DNA from: Rhizobiales bacterium NRL2
GTDB taxonomy: Bacteria > Pseudomonadota > Alphaproteobacteria > Minwuiales > Minwuiaceae
Reading direction: 5' to 3'
Length of the DNA: 64,000 bases
Assembly: GCA_001664005.1 (NCBI GenBank)
Contig: CP016093.1
Span: forward strand, 1,743,001 to 1,807,000
Within the stretch, counting starts at the first letter, position 1. Every line of letters starts with the position of its first letter. A model generated the notes under the pieces. The model saw nothing but the letters and a program-made list of their open reading frames with translations. It was not told the origin of the DNA and did no database searches. Made by a program: the position numbers and the translations under genes. Shown one piece after another: positions 35,668 through 44,283 of the stretch.

Positions 35668-36645
35668 GTGAAAGCAATGCTGTGCAAGGCCTGGGGCGGG
35701 CCGGACGACCTGGTGTTCGAGGAGACGGCGGACCCGAAAGCCGGACCGGGCGAAGTGGTGATCGACGTGCACGCCTGCGGGGTGAATTTCCCCGACATCC
35801 TGCTGATCGGCGGCAAGTACCAGTTCAAGCCGGACTTTCCCTTCTCGCCCGGCATGGAAGTCGGCGGCGTGGTGGCCGAGATCGGCCAGGGCGTGACCGA
35901 CGTGGCGGTGGGCGACCGGGTCATGGCGGCCTGCGGCGACGGCGGTTTCGCCGAGAAGGTCTCGGCCCCGGCCAAGAAGACCTTCAAGCTGCCCGACGGC
36001 GTGAGCTTCGAGCAGGCGGCCGGCTTTCCGGTCACCTATGGCACCACCTATCATGCGCTGAAGGATCGGGGGCAGCTGAAGCCCGGCGAGGTGCTGCTGG
36101 TCCATGGCGCCTCGGGTGGCGTCGGCCTCAACGCGGTCGAACTCGGCAAGCTGATGGGCGCGACCGTCATCGGCACGGTCGGTTCGGACGAGAAGATGGA
36201 CATCGTCAGGAAATACGGCGCCGACCACGTCTTCAACTATTCGAAGCAGTCGATCCGCGACACGGTGAAGGAACTGACCGGCGGCAAGGGCGCGGACGTC
36301 ATCTATGATCCCGTCGGCGGCGACGCCTTCGACGAATCGCTCCGCTGCATCAACTGGGACGGGCGGCTGCTGGTCATCGGTTTCGCCTCGGGCCGCATTC
36401 CGGAGGCCAAGGCCAATCTGGTGCTGCTGAAGCAGTGCCAGATCGTCGGCGTCTTCTGGGGCGCGTGGACCGAGCGCTATCCCGACCGCTGCCGCGAGCA
36501 GTTCGACACGCTGCTCAACTGGTGCGCCCAGGGCAAGCTCAACCCCCATGTCTCCATGCGCTTCCCGCTGGAGAAGTCGCCGGACGCGCTGAAGGCGCTG
36601 GCCGCGCGCAAGGCCACCGGCAAGGTGATCGTCAACGTGCGGTAG
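35668..36645 (+). CDS. NADPH:quinone oxidoreductase family protein (MDR)
   Basis: A zinc-free medium-chain reductase of 325 residues. The N-terminal GroES-like domain contains ACGVNFPDIL, and the Rossmann motif is LVHGASGGVGLNAV near residue 146. It lacks the zinc-binding cysteines of alcohol dehydrogenases. It likely reduces quinones or enoyl-type substrates with NADPH. The start is GTG at 35668 with GGGGAG upstream. Confidence 0.9.
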   Translation: MKAMLCKAWGGPDDLVFEETADPKAGPGEVVIDVHACGVNFPDILLIGGKYQFKPDFPFSPGMEVGGVVAEIGQGVTDVAVGDRVMAACGDGGFAEKVSAPAKKTFKLPDGVSFEQAAGFPVTYGTTYHALKDRGQLKPGEVLLVHGASGGVGLNAVELGKLMGATVIGTVGSDEKMDIVRKYGADHVFNYSKQSIRDTVKELTGGKGADVIYDPVGGDAFDESLRCINWDGRLLVIGFASGRIPEAKANLVLLKQCQIVGVFWGAWTERYPDRCREQFDTLLNWCAQGKLNPHVSMRFPLEKSPDALKALAARKATGKVIVNVR

Positions 36646-36711
36646 TTTCAGGTTGGCGCGCGAGGGCTGGATGGGCCGGCTCGCTTCTCCCGTCGCTGCC
36701 CTTCCGTTCTT

Positions 36712-36820
36712 CCCGGGGCTCGACCCCGGGATCCAGACGGACAGTGACGCGGAAACAAAAGGCCGGCCGATCGACGCGGTGGCCCGGCCGGACTGGGCCC
36801 CGGGATCAAGTCCCGGGGCC
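36712..36820. repeat. REP-like pair of palindromes
   Basis: Two hairpins lie in a 186-bp intergenic region: CCCGGGG-CTCGA-CCCCGGG (36712-36730) and a 10-bp stem GGCCCCGGGA/TCCCGGGGCC with loop TCAAG (36796-36820). The second shares the loop and stem end with the palindrome at 17026-17048. They separate convergent genes. No protein-coding signal is seen here. Confidence 0.6.
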
Positions 36821-36831
36821 TCAATCTGGAT

Positions 36832-37203
36832 TCAATCGCCAACCACCACGTGCTCCTCGCCGAACCAGAGCGGCGAGTTGGGCAGGTCGATGAACTTCGC
36901 CTCGTCCTCCAGCAGGATCCGGCCGGCCTCGCGCGCAGCCGGATCGTCGAGGGACTTTTCCAGTTCCTCGACCGATTCCCACCAGAGCTCGGCCACGCCG
37001 TCGAAACCCTCGGGCGCCTTGCGCGCGCCCTGCATGCCGGCCGACAGTTTCGTCCGGATCGTGTGCACCTGGACGTAGCGGACCATGCGCAGCGCCTTCT
37101 GGTGTTTCCGCACCAGCGGGCCGTGCCGGTTCAGCCAGTAGTCGTGGAATTCCTCCAGGCTCATGCCCGGCTTGCGGCGCAGGCAGAAGGTGATCTTGAT
37201 CAT
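36832..37203 (-). CDS. EthD-domain protein
   Basis: A 123-residue dimeric ferredoxin-like-fold protein. ITFCLRRKPGMSLEEFHDYWLNRHGPLV at the N-terminus is the EthD signature, and FDGVAELWWESVEELEKSL continues it. EthD-like proteins include small oxygenases and decarboxylases of polyketide and ether degradation. It is divergent from the first DUF3237 gene (76-bp gap), so it probably belongs to that catabolic cluster. Confidence 0.85.
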   Translation of the reverse strand: MIKITFCLRRKPGMSLEEFHDYWLNRHGPLVRKHQKALRMVRYVQVHTIRTKLSAGMQGARKAPEGFDGVAELWWESVEELEKSLDDPAAREAGRILLEDEAKFIDLPNSPLWFGEEHVVVGD

Positions 37204-37279
37204 CGGTCGGCACTCCCCTGTTTCCCGTCGCTGATCGGTCCCTATAATGGCGGCACACAAGCGGGGAGGGGGCAGAAAA

Positions 37280-37741
37280 ATGTCCGAAATCAAGACGGAA
37301 CCGCTGTTCACCGTACGGTTCGACGTACCGCAGATCCGCGATCTGGGCCGAGGGCCCTTCGGCGGACGGCGCATCGCGACGGTGACCGGCGGGCGATTCG
37401 AGGGACCGGCGATGAAGGGCGAGGCGCTGCCCAGCCCCGGCGGCGACTGGCTGCTGTTCACCGATGACGGCTCGACCCATCTCGATGTGCGGGTGACGCT
37501 GAAGACCGACGACGACTGCCTGATCTACATGACCTATGGCGGCCGCCGCCACGGTCCGAAGGAGGTGATGGAGCGTCTGGCCGCGGGCGAGGAGGTCGAC
37601 CCCTCGCTCTACTATTTCCGCATCGCGCCCCGCTTCGAGACGGCGGCGGAGAAGTACGATTTCCTGAACCACAACATCTACATCGGCACCGGGCACCGCA
37701 CGCCGGGCGGGCCCGTGTACCAGATTCACAAGATTCTCTGA
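37280..37741 (+). CDS. DUF3237 protein, paralogue 1
   Basis: A 153-residue beta-barrel-type protein of the DUF3237 family, often linked to aromatic or steroid catabolism. Signatures are GGRFEGPAMKGEALPSPGGDWLL, YGGRRHGPKEVMERL and VDPSLYYFRIAPRFET. GGGGAGGGGG precedes the ATG. The next gene is a clear paralogue, 10 bases downstream. Confidence 0.85.
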   Translation: MSEIKTEPLFTVRFDVPQIRDLGRGPFGGRRIATVTGGRFEGPAMKGEALPSPGGDWLLFTDDGSTHLDVRVTLKTDDDCLIYMTYGGRRHGPKEVMERLAAGEEVDPSLYYFRIAPRFETAAEKYDFLNHNIYIGTGHRTPGGPVYQIHKIL

Positions 37742-37751
37742 GGAGGCGGGC

Positions 37752-38213
37752 ATGGGCGAACTGCAGTTCGAGCACCTGTTCGATCTCTCCATCGACGTCG
37801 CCGGGCTGACGCTGATCGGTCAGACCTTCAACGGCTACCGGCTGATCGCCGACGTCGGCGGCGGCACGGTGGAAGGGCCACGGCTGAAGGGCACGGTGCT
37901 GACCGGGGCGTCGGGCGACTGGATCGTCGTCCGCAAGGGCGGGGTGTCCGTTCTCGACGTCCGGATCACGATCGAGAGCGATGACGGCGCGCTGATCCTG
38001 ATGAAGTATCACGGCTTCCGCCACGGACCCCGCGAGGTGCTGAAACGCCTCGATGCGGGCGAGAAGGTGGACCCGTCAGAATACTACATGCGCATCGCAC
38101 CGAGCTTCGAGACCGGCGACGAGCGCTATTACTGGATGAACAACATCGTCGCCGTCGGCATGGGCGAGGCGCGCGCCAAGGGGCCGCGCTACAGCGTCCA
38201 CCAGGTACTCTGA
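37752..38213 (+). CDS. DUF3237 protein, paralogue 2
   Basis: Also 153 residues. It aligns end to end with the preceding protein: GGTVEGPRLKGTVLTGASGDW, YHGFRHGPREVLKRL and VDPSEYYMRIAPSFET match the same positions. A tandem duplication with divergence explains the pair; they may form heteromers or act on different substrates. The Ldh-type oxidoreductase starts 14 bases later. Confidence 0.85.
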   Translation: MGELQFEHLFDLSIDVAGLTLIGQTFNGYRLIADVGGGTVEGPRLKGTVLTGASGDWIVVRKGGVSVLDVRITIESDDGALILMKYHGFRHGPREVLKRLDAGEKVDPSEYYMRIAPSFETGDERYYWMNNIVAVGMGEARAKGPRYSVHQVL

Positions 38214-38227
38214 GGGGACGGGCGGCG

Positions 38228-39295
38228 ATGAGCGAACGCTACGACGCCGCCCGGCTCAAACGCTTCGCCGCCGACCTGTTCCGCAAGGCCGGCATGCCCG
38301 CCGACCGCGCCGGGGTCGTGGCCGAGATGCTCGTCGACGCCGATCTGATGGGCCACGACACCCACGGCCTGAACCTGGCGCCGCAATATCTCGAGGCGCT
38401 GGCCAGACGCGAGATGCCGCGCACGGGCGAGCCGAAGGTGCTCTCCGACACCGGCCCGGCGGTGCTGTGGGACGGCAATTACCTCTCCGGCGTCTGGCTG
38501 GTCCGGCACGCCATGGACACGGCGATGGCGCGGGCGCGGGAGTACGGCCTCTGCGCGCTCTCCATCCGGCGTTCCGGCCACATCGCCTGCCTGGCCAGCT
38601 TCCTGCCCGTGGCGACGGCGCGCGGCTTCATGATGCTGCTGTTCTCCTCCGACCCGGCCAATCGGGGTGTCGCGCCCCATGGCGCCACGGAGCCCGTCTA
38701 CACCCCCAACCCCATCGGCGTCGGCATCCCGACGCCGGGCGATCCGGTGCTGATCGACATATCGGCCTCGATCACCACCATGGGCCTGACCGGACGCGCG
38801 GGCGCCGATGGCGAGAAGCTGGCCGGCAAATGGCTGGTCGACCGGGACGGCGAGGCGAGCGACGATCCGGCCGTCTTCGGCGATGGCGGCGCGCTGCTGC
38901 CGCTGGGCGGGCTGGACAGCGGCCACAAGGGATTCGGCCTGGGCCTGATGGTGGAGGCGATGACGTCCGGCCTTGCCGGCTTCGGGCGGCGCGAGAAGCC
39001 CGGCCAGCACGGCGCCTCCGTCATGGTCATGATGATCGACCCGGAGGCCTTCGGCGGTCTGGAGTCCTTCGCCGCCGAGACGGGCTTCCTGGCCGAGGCG
39101 TGCCGGGCGGCGGGCCGGCCGAAGGGCGCGCCGGCGGTGCGCCTGCCGGGCGAACGGGCGCTGAAACTGAAACGCGAGCAGGAAAAGCGGGGCGTCGAGC
39201 TCTATCCCGACATCATGCCGCGGCTAACCGAATGGGCGGAGCGCCTGCGGGTGCCCGCACCGAATCCGATCCGAGGGAAGGGAAGCGAAACATGA
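38228..39295 (+). CDS. Malate/L-lactate dehydrogenase (Ldh) family oxidoreductase
   Basis: An NAD(P)-dependent 2-hydroxyacid or imine reductase of 355 residues with the unusual Ldh/YlbC fold. MGHDTHGL near residue 41, the catalytic-histidine segment RRSGHIACLASF near 117 and PNPIGVGIPTPGDPVLIDIS near 160 are family signatures. It overlaps the aldolase gene (ATGA). The pair could reduce or oxidise a 2-oxo acid produced by the aldolase. Confidence 0.88.
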   Translation: MSERYDAARLKRFAADLFRKAGMPADRAGVVAEMLVDADLMGHDTHGLNLAPQYLEALARREMPRTGEPKVLSDTGPAVLWDGNYLSGVWLVRHAMDTAMARAREYGLCALSIRRSGHIACLASFLPVATARGFMMLLFSSDPANRGVAPHGATEPVYTPNPIGVGIPTPGDPVLIDISASITTMGLTGRAGADGEKLAGKWLVDRDGEASDDPAVFGDGGALLPLGGLDSGHKGFGLGLMVEAMTSGLAGFGRREKPGQHGASVMVMMIDPEAFGGLESFAAETGFLAEACRAAGRPKGAPAVRLPGERALKLKREQEKRGVELYPDIMPRLTEWAERLRVPAPNPIRGKGSET

Positions 39296-40050
39296 GAACC
39301 AACAGGGTCCGCGAGATCTGGAACGCGGGAGGCAATGTCGTGAACGGCTGGCTGGCCAGTTCCAGCAGCTATTCGGCCGAGATCATGGCCTCGCTGGATT
39401 TCGATTCGGTGGGCGTGGACCTGCAGCACGGCATGATCGACTTCGACCAGGCCCTGCCGATCCTGCAGGCCATCTCGGTACAGCCGGCGACGCCGCTGGC
39501 GCGCATCCCCTGGAACGACCCGGTCTGGATCATGAAGGTGCTCGACGCCGGCGCGCTGGGCCTGATCTGCCCGATGGTCAACACCGCCGCGGAGGCCGAG
39601 CATCTGGTGCAGGCCATGCGCTATCCGCCGCACGGCTTCCGTTCCTTCGCCAGTGTGCGCGGGCCCCTCTACATGGGCCCGGACTACGCGAAGAACGCCA
39701 ATGACACGGTCATCGCCTTCGCCATGATCGAGACCAAGACCGCACTCGACAACATCGCCGAGATCGTTTCGGTCGAAGGTCTGGACGCCATCTACATCGG
39801 CCCATCCGACCTGGCGCTCGGCATCGGCCATCCGCCGGTGCCGGATCCGACCGAAAGGGAAGTGCTGGAGGCGATCGAGCATGTCCGCCGCACGGCCGCC
39901 GACGCCGGCGTCGTGCCCTGCATCCACACCGCCGGCGGCGACCACGCGAAGCGTTGCTTCGAACAGGGATTCCGGCTCTGCACCATCGCCAACGACATCT
40001 CCCTGATGCGCAAGGCCGCGACGGCCGAAATCGCGCTGGCGCGCAAGTAG
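39292..40050 (+). CDS. HpcH/HpaI-family aldolase
   Basis: A class II, metal-dependent pyruvate aldolase of 252 residues. The catalytic histidine is in VGVDLQHGMID near residue 43, and metal ligands are in AMIETKTALDN (Glu) and YIGPSDLALGIG (Asp). It cleaves 4-hydroxy-2-oxo acids to pyruvate plus an aldehyde in aromatic catabolism. Coupled to the Ldh gene upstream and the HIT gene downstream. Confidence 0.9.
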   Translation: MRTNRVREIWNAGGNVVNGWLASSSSYSAEIMASLDFDSVGVDLQHGMIDFDQALPILQAISVQPATPLARIPWNDPVWIMKVLDAGALGLICPMVNTAAEAEHLVQAMRYPPHGFRSFASVRGPLYMGPDYAKNANDTVIAFAMIETKTALDNIAEIVSVEGLDAIYIGPSDLALGIGHPPVPDPTEREVLEAIEHVRRTAADAGVVPCIHTAGGDHAKRCFEQGFRLCTIANDISLMRKAATAEIALARK

Positions 40051-40476
40051 ATGGCCGCCGGATTCCGGATCGATCCCCGGCTGGCCGACATGAGCCTGGC
40101 GGTCGGCGACTGGCCGCTGTGCCATGTGCGGCTGGTCGACGACGGCCGCTGGCCATGGCTGCTGCTGATCCCGCGCCGCGAGGGCGCGGTGGAGCTGTTC
40201 GACTTGTCGAAGGCGGACCGGGCGGCGCTGATCGAGGAGGCGGCCGAGGCCGCGCGCGCAGTCCGGGAGCTGATCGGGGCTGACAAGACCAACGTCGCCA
40301 CGCTGGGCAACCAGGTGCCGCAGATGCACGTCCATGTCATCGGACGGCTGAAAGGCGACGCCGCCTGGCCCGGCCCGATCTGGGGTGTCGGCGAGCAGGA
40401 ACCCATGGAGCCCGAGGCCGCGCACGAACTGGTGGAGCGGCTGCGCGATATGGTTGATATCCGATTCACCTTTTGA
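40051..40476 (+). CDS. HIT-family protein
   Basis: A 141-residue histidine triad nucleotide hydrolase/transferase. The triad reads Q-M-H-V-H-V-I (VPQMHVHVIGR near residue 91): the first histidine is Gln while the middle and last are kept, as in a subset of proteobacterial HIT proteins. It starts directly after the aldolase stop (TAG-ATG). The nucleotide substrate is unknown. Confidence 0.87.
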   Translation: MAAGFRIDPRLADMSLAVGDWPLCHVRLVDDGRWPWLLLIPRREGAVELFDLSKADRAALIEEAAEAARAVRELIGADKTNVATLGNQVPQMHVHVIGRLKGDAAWPGPIWGVGEQEPMEPEAAHELVERLRDMVDIRFTF

Positions 40477-40492
40477 GAGGGCAGCACGAATC

Positions 40493-40876
40493 GTGATCGA
40501 TTTCGCGACCTTCGAACTCAACCGGAAGCCGAACCAGTTCCTCCTGGCGCCGGATGGTCTGTGTCAGAATGCGACACCGCATGAGCGCGCGCCGAGCTTC
40601 GACATGCCCGCCGACATGCTGATCAACCGCTTCCGCACGGTGGCGCTGGCGGAGCCGCGGGTGCGGGTGCTGGAGGACGAACGCCGGCGGGGGCAGATGG
40701 TGTTCGTCCAGAAATCCAAGGTCTTCCGCTTTCCCGACCGTGTCGATGTCCTGGCCATCGAAATGCCCGAGGGCCGGTCGACCATCGCGGTCTACAGCCG
40801 TTCGCGCCTTGGATACCGCGATTTCGGGGTCAACCGCCGGCGCGTGCACGACTGGCTCGCAAAGCTGGAAAACTGA
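40493..40876 (+). CDS. DUF1499-like protein
   Basis: A 127-residue protein resembling DUF1499: the segments NQFLLAPDGLCQNATPHERAPSF, VFVQKSKVFRFPDRVDVLAIE and STIAVYSRSRLGYRDFGVNRRRVHDWLA (about 99-125) match the family pattern. I chose GTG at 40493 after GAGAGGGC, since no ATG fits. There is no signal peptide, unlike many relatives. Function unknown. Confidence 0.75.
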   Translation: MIDFATFELNRKPNQFLLAPDGLCQNATPHERAPSFDMPADMLINRFRTVALAEPRVRVLEDERRRGQMVFVQKSKVFRFPDRVDVLAIEMPEGRSTIAVYSRSRLGYRDFGVNRRRVHDWLAKLEN

Positions 40877-40978
40877 ACCGAAATTGCAAAAATCATGACC
40901 GTGGCGTGAATCCGGCCCGCTCTGGCTCGCCCGTTGCGAGACAGCTTCCATCTGGAAATCCAGATAGGGAGTGGGACA

Positions 40979-41449
40979 ATGTCATCCGGAGTGGGCGCCA
41001 TGCTGCGGGCCTACTGGCTTTCGAAACAGCGCGAAGGGGCGCTGCCGAAACGCCAGGATATCGATCCCGGTGAGATCCGCGGGCTGTTGCCCGATCTTGC
41101 CCTGTTGGAGAGCCTCGAAGGCGGGAGATACTTCCGTTTTCGGCTGATCGGCACGTCGGCCGAACGCTGCCTCGGTCACATCGCCATGCGCCGGACATTC
41201 GACGGCGACAGCGAGGGCGGACGCTATCGCGATCTGGTGGCCTTCCTGCGGCGCGCCGGGGACACGTGCGATTGTCTTGAGACCCGCATCCCCAATTTCG
41301 GCAACAACGCCGTCTACGAGGCGATCGAGGCGACCGTCGCGCCGCTGGTCGACCAGGACGGCCAGCCCGTCAGATTTCTCATCGCGATGGAATTCGTCAT
41401 CTCCGCCAGCGCCGCCATCGAGGCCCGCGCCTGCCGGATGGAGCGCTGA
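40979..41449 (+). CDS. PAS-domain protein (PAS_5 type)
   Basis: A single-domain protein of 156 residues. LRAYWLSKQREGALPKRQDIDPGEIRGLLPDLALLE and the YFRFRLIGTSAERCLGH segment are typical of alphaproteobacterial PAS_5 proteins. It has no output domain, so it may bind a ligand or partner protein. GGGAG lies before the ATG. Convergent with the MarR gene, six bases apart. Confidence 0.82.
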   Translation: MSSGVGAMLRAYWLSKQREGALPKRQDIDPGEIRGLLPDLALLESLEGGRYFRFRLIGTSAERCLGHIAMRRTFDGDSEGGRYRDLVAFLRRAGDTCDCLETRIPNFGNNAVYEAIEATVAPLVDQDGQPVRFLIAMEFVISASAAIEARACRMER

Positions 41450-41455
41450 GGGCGC

Positions 41456-41890
41456 TCAGCCGTCCGCGAGCAGTTTCTGAAGGGCGCGGCGTAGCGCCGC
41501 CAGTTCCTCCGGCGCCAGCTCCGCCATCACGCTGCGCTCGAACCGCCGCGCCAGCGGCACGATTTCCGCGTAGATCGCCCGGCCTGCCTCCGAAAGCCTC
41601 AGTTCCGTCCGCCGCCGGTCCTCCGGGTCGGTTCGCCGCTCCAGCCGCCCGGCGTTCAACAGCCGCGAGACGGCGCGGCTGACACGCACCTTGTCCATCG
41701 CCGTGCGCTCGGCCACCTCGACTGCCGATAGACCGGGGAAACGGCCGAGCACCGCCATGACCCGCCATTCGGGAATGGTCAGGTCGAAACGGTCGGCATA
41801 GATGCGGGCGAGGCGGTTGCTCACGCGGTTCGCGGCGACCGAAAGCTGGTAGGGGAGGAAGGCGGGCAGGTCGAGAGTCGGTTCATTCAT
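41456..41890 (-). CDS. MarR-family regulator of the tyrosine catabolic operon
   Basis: A 144-residue MarR regulator. The helix-turn-helix is [34 protein letters not shown], roughly residues 63-96, with the wing [16 protein letters not shown]. It is divergent from hppD with 70 bp between. A perfect palindrome begins three bases upstream of its ATG, leaving no room for a ribosome binding site, so the mRNA may be leaderless. It probably represses hppD-hmgA-fah and itself. Confidence 0.88.
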   Translation of the reverse strand: MNEPTLDLPAFLPYQLSVAANRVSNRLARIYADRFDLTIPEWRVMAVLGRFPGLSAVEVAERTAMDKVRVSRAVSRLLNAGRLERRTDPEDRRRTELRLSEAGRAIYAEIVPLARRFERSVMAELAPEELAALRRALQKLLADG

Positions 41891-41891
41891 C

Positions 41892-41921
41892 TTGATAATA
41901 GTTTCAATTGAAACTATTATC
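41892..41921 (+). promoter_or_regulatory. hppD promoter embedded in a perfect 28-bp palindromic operator
   Basis: Bases 41894-41921 form a perfect inverted repeat with 14-base arms (GATAATAGTTTCAA and TTGAAACTATTATC). On the plus strand TTGATA (41892-41897) and TATTAT (41915-41920) are separated by exactly 17 bases, a near-consensus sigma-70 promoter for hppD. By symmetry a TATTAT box also faces the MarR gene. MarR binding would cover the -10 and almost all of the -35 element. Binding is inferred from position. Confidence 0.75.
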
Positions 41922-41960
41922 GGGGCAAGGAAAAACTCCAGCCTGGGAAGGATCTCCCCC

Positions 41961-43040
41961 ATGCCTGATCTCTGGGACAACCCGATGGGCACCGACGGCT
42001 TCGAGTTCATCGAATTCACCGCGCCCGAGCCGGGACCGCTGGGCGATCTGTTCGAGAAGCTGGGCTTCACTGCCGTCGGCCGCCACCGTTCCAAGAACGT
42101 GACCCTGTACCGCCAGGGCGACATCAACCTGATCCTGAACGCCGAGGAGACGGGCTTCCCGCGCTCCTTCTCGCGCCTGCATGGCCCCAGCGCCTGCGCC
42201 ATCGCCTTCCGCGTGAAGGACGCGGCCAAGGCCTATCGCCGCGCCCTCGACAACGGCGCCTGGGGCGTCGAGACGAAGGTCGGGCCGATGGAGCTTTCTA
42301 TTCCCGCCATCAAGGGCATCGGCGACAGCCTGATCTATCTTGTCGACCGCTATGGCGAAAAGGGGTCGATCTACGAGGTGGATTTCGAGCCCATTCCCGG
42401 CGCCGGGCACAAGCCGAAGGGCGCGGGGCTGACCTATATCGATCACCTGACCCACAACGTGCACCGCGGCCGGATGGCCGAATGGGCGGACTTCTACGAG
42501 CGGCTGTTCAATTTCCGCGAGGTCCGTTTCTTCGACATCGAGGGCAAGGTGACGGGGCTGAAATCCAAGGCCATGACCAGCCCCTGCGGCAAGATCCGCA
42601 TCCCGATCAACGAGAGTTCCGACGACAAGTCCCAGATCCACGAATATCTGGAACAGTACCGCGGCGAGGGCATCCAGCACGTGGCGCTGGGAACCGACGA
42701 CATCTACGCGACCGTCGAACACCTCAGGAAACTCGGCATGCCCTTCCAGGAAACGCCCGAGACCTATTACGAGGGCGTCGACGCCCGCGTGCCCGATCAT
42801 GGCGAGGATCTGGCGCGGCTGAAGCGGAACTCGATCCTGGTCGACGGCGGCCCGGACCAGGGCGGCGGTCTGCTGCTGCAGATCTTCACCCAGACGGTGA
42901 TCGGCCCGATCTTCTTCGAACTCATCCAGCGCAAGGGCAACGAGGGGTTCGGCGAAGGCAATTTCAAGGCGCTGTTCGAGAGTATCGAGCTCGATCAGAT
43001 CCGCCGCGGCTACATCAAGGACGGCGCGGAGAAGCAGTAG
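41961..43040 (+). CDS. hppD: 4-Hydroxyphenylpyruvate dioxygenase
   Basis: A 359-residue non-haem iron enzyme that converts 4-hydroxyphenylpyruvate to homogentisate, the first ring step of tyrosine degradation. It has two vicinal-oxygen-chelate domains. Iron ligands are H162 (YIDHLTHNV), H240 (GIQHVALGT) and E320 ([10 protein letters not shown]), all in place. Length and ligand spacing match bacterial HPPD. Controlled from the palindromic promoter upstream. Confidence 0.96.
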   Translation: MPDLWDNPMGTDGFEFIEFTAPEPGPLGDLFEKLGFTAVGRHRSKNVTLYRQGDINLILNAEETGFPRSFSRLHGPSACAIAFRVKDAAKAYRRALDNGAWGVETKVGPMELSIPAIKGIGDSLIYLVDRYGEKGSIYEVDFEPIPGAGHKPKGAGLTYIDHLTHNVHRGRMAEWADFYERLFNFREVRFFDIEGKVTGLKSKAMTSPCGKIRIPINESSDDKSQIHEYLEQYRGEGIQHVALGTDDIYATVEHLRKLGMPFQETPETYYEGVDARVPDHGEDLARLKRNSILVDGGPDQGGGLLLQIFTQTVIGPIFFELIQRKGNEGFGEGNFKALFESIELDQIRRGYIKDGAEKQ

Positions 43041-43054
43041 CGCCGGCAAGTCAT

Positions 43055-43096
43055 GGATGTCGTCCCCGGGCGCCGCTTCGCGTCATCGGGGATGAC
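43055..43096. repeat. Intergenic palindrome between hppD and hmgA
   Basis: ATGTCGTCCCCG (43055-43066) pairs with CGGGGATGACAT (43085-43096) with one wobble pair across an 18-base GC-rich loop. It resembles dispersed REP-like elements and could affect mRNA stability between the two cistrons. Confidence 0.5.
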
Positions 43097-43116
43097 ATGA
43101 AGGGAGGAAGCGGAGA

Positions 43117-44283
43117 ATGGCGAAGAACTGGATCCAGTTCCCGAGGATGGAAGGCGAGGTCTCCAGACAGGCCCATGCCGACCTGCCGGACGGCACCTAT
43201 GAGCGTGAGTTCGGCAAGGAGGGCTTCTTCGGCCCCGCAAGCCACATCTATCACCGCAACCCGCCGACGGGCTGGGTCGACTGGGAGGGACCGCTGAGGC
43301 CCCGTGCCTTCGACACCCAGAAGCTCAATGGCGGCCATGAAGGCCCATGGGACGCGGACCTGCTGCTCCACAACGCCTCCGTGAAGGTGCGTTTCTGGCG
43401 TCAGGACACCGCCATGAAGGCCCTGGCGCGGAACGGCGACGGCGACGACCTGATCTTCGTCCACAAGGGCGCGGGCGAGCTGTTCTGCGATTTCGGTCAC
43501 ATGAGCTTCCGCGATGGCGACTACATCATGCTGCCCCGGGCGACGACCTGGCGTATCGAACCCTCGGAGCCGGTCGAGGCGCTGCTGATGGAGGCGAGCA
43601 ACGAGTCCTATGTCCTTCCCGACAAGGGCCTGGTCGGCAACCACGCCATCTTCGATCCGGCCATGCTGGAGACGCCGAAGCTGGACGAGATCTTCCGCGC
43701 GCAGCAGGGCGACGGCGAATGGCGCATGGAGATCAAGGCGCGCGGCGGCGTCTCCACGGTGACCTATCCGTTCAATCCGCTGGACGCCGCCGGCTGGAAG
43801 GGCGACCTCTGCCCGGTGAAGGTCAACTGGCGCGATATCCGTCCGCTGATGAGCGCGCGCTACCACGTGCCGCCCAGCGCCCACACCACCTTCCTGGCCG
43901 GCCGCTTCGTCGTCTGCACCTTCTGCCCGCGTCCCTTCGAGAGCGATCCGGGCGCGCTGAAGGTGCCCTTCTTCCATTCGAACAACGATTACGACGAGGT
44001 GCTGTTCTATCACGCGGGCGACTTCTTCAGCCGGGACAACATCGATGCCGGCATGATCACCCTGCACCCCTGCGGCTTCCCGCACGGGCCGCAGCCGGGT
44101 GCGTTGAAGAACGCCTTCACGCCGAAGAAGGCAGCCACTGACGAGGTCGCGGTGATGATTGACACCCGCGATCCCCTGCTGGTCGCGGAAGCGGCGGAGG
44201 CTACCGAGAACCCTGACTACGTGAAGAGCTGGGGCATGGCCAACCGCGCCGCCCGCGGTGCAGCGGATCAAACCGGCCGATGA
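43117..44283 (+). CDS. hmgA: Homogentisate 1,2-dioxygenase
   Basis: A 388-residue cupin-fold iron dioxygenase that opens the ring of homogentisate to maleylacetoacetate. PFFHSNNDYDEVLFYHAG near residue 288 and HPCGFPHGPQPG near 313 carry iron-binding and catalytic residues. It is somewhat shorter than the roughly 430-residue classical enzymes. GGGAGG lies before the start. It overlaps fah (ATGA). Confidence 0.93.
   Translation: MAKNWIQFPRMEGEVSRQAHADLPDGTYEREFGKEGFFGPASHIYHRNPPTGWVDWEGPLRPRAFDTQKLNGGHEGPWDADLLLHNASVKVRFWRQDTAMKALARNGDGDDLIFVHKGAGELFCDFGHMSFRDGDYIMLPRATTWRIEPSEPVEALLMEASNESYVLPDKGLVGNHAIFDPAMLETPKLDEIFRAQQGDGEWRMEIKARGGVSTVTYPFNPLDAAGWKGDLCPVKVNWRDIRPLMSARYHVPPSAHTTFLAGRFVVCTFCPRPFESDPGALKVPFFHSNNDYDEVLFYHAGDFFSRDNIDAGMITLHPCGFPHGPQPGALKNAFTPKKAATDEVAVMIDTRDPLLVAEAAEATENPDYVKSWGMANRAARGAADQTGR

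Noticed and set aside
36646-36831. Possible small gene or CRISPR-like repeat in the intergenic region
   Set aside because: Only two unequal hairpins without regular spacing are present, and no frame with a ribosome binding site and plausible composition is seen.
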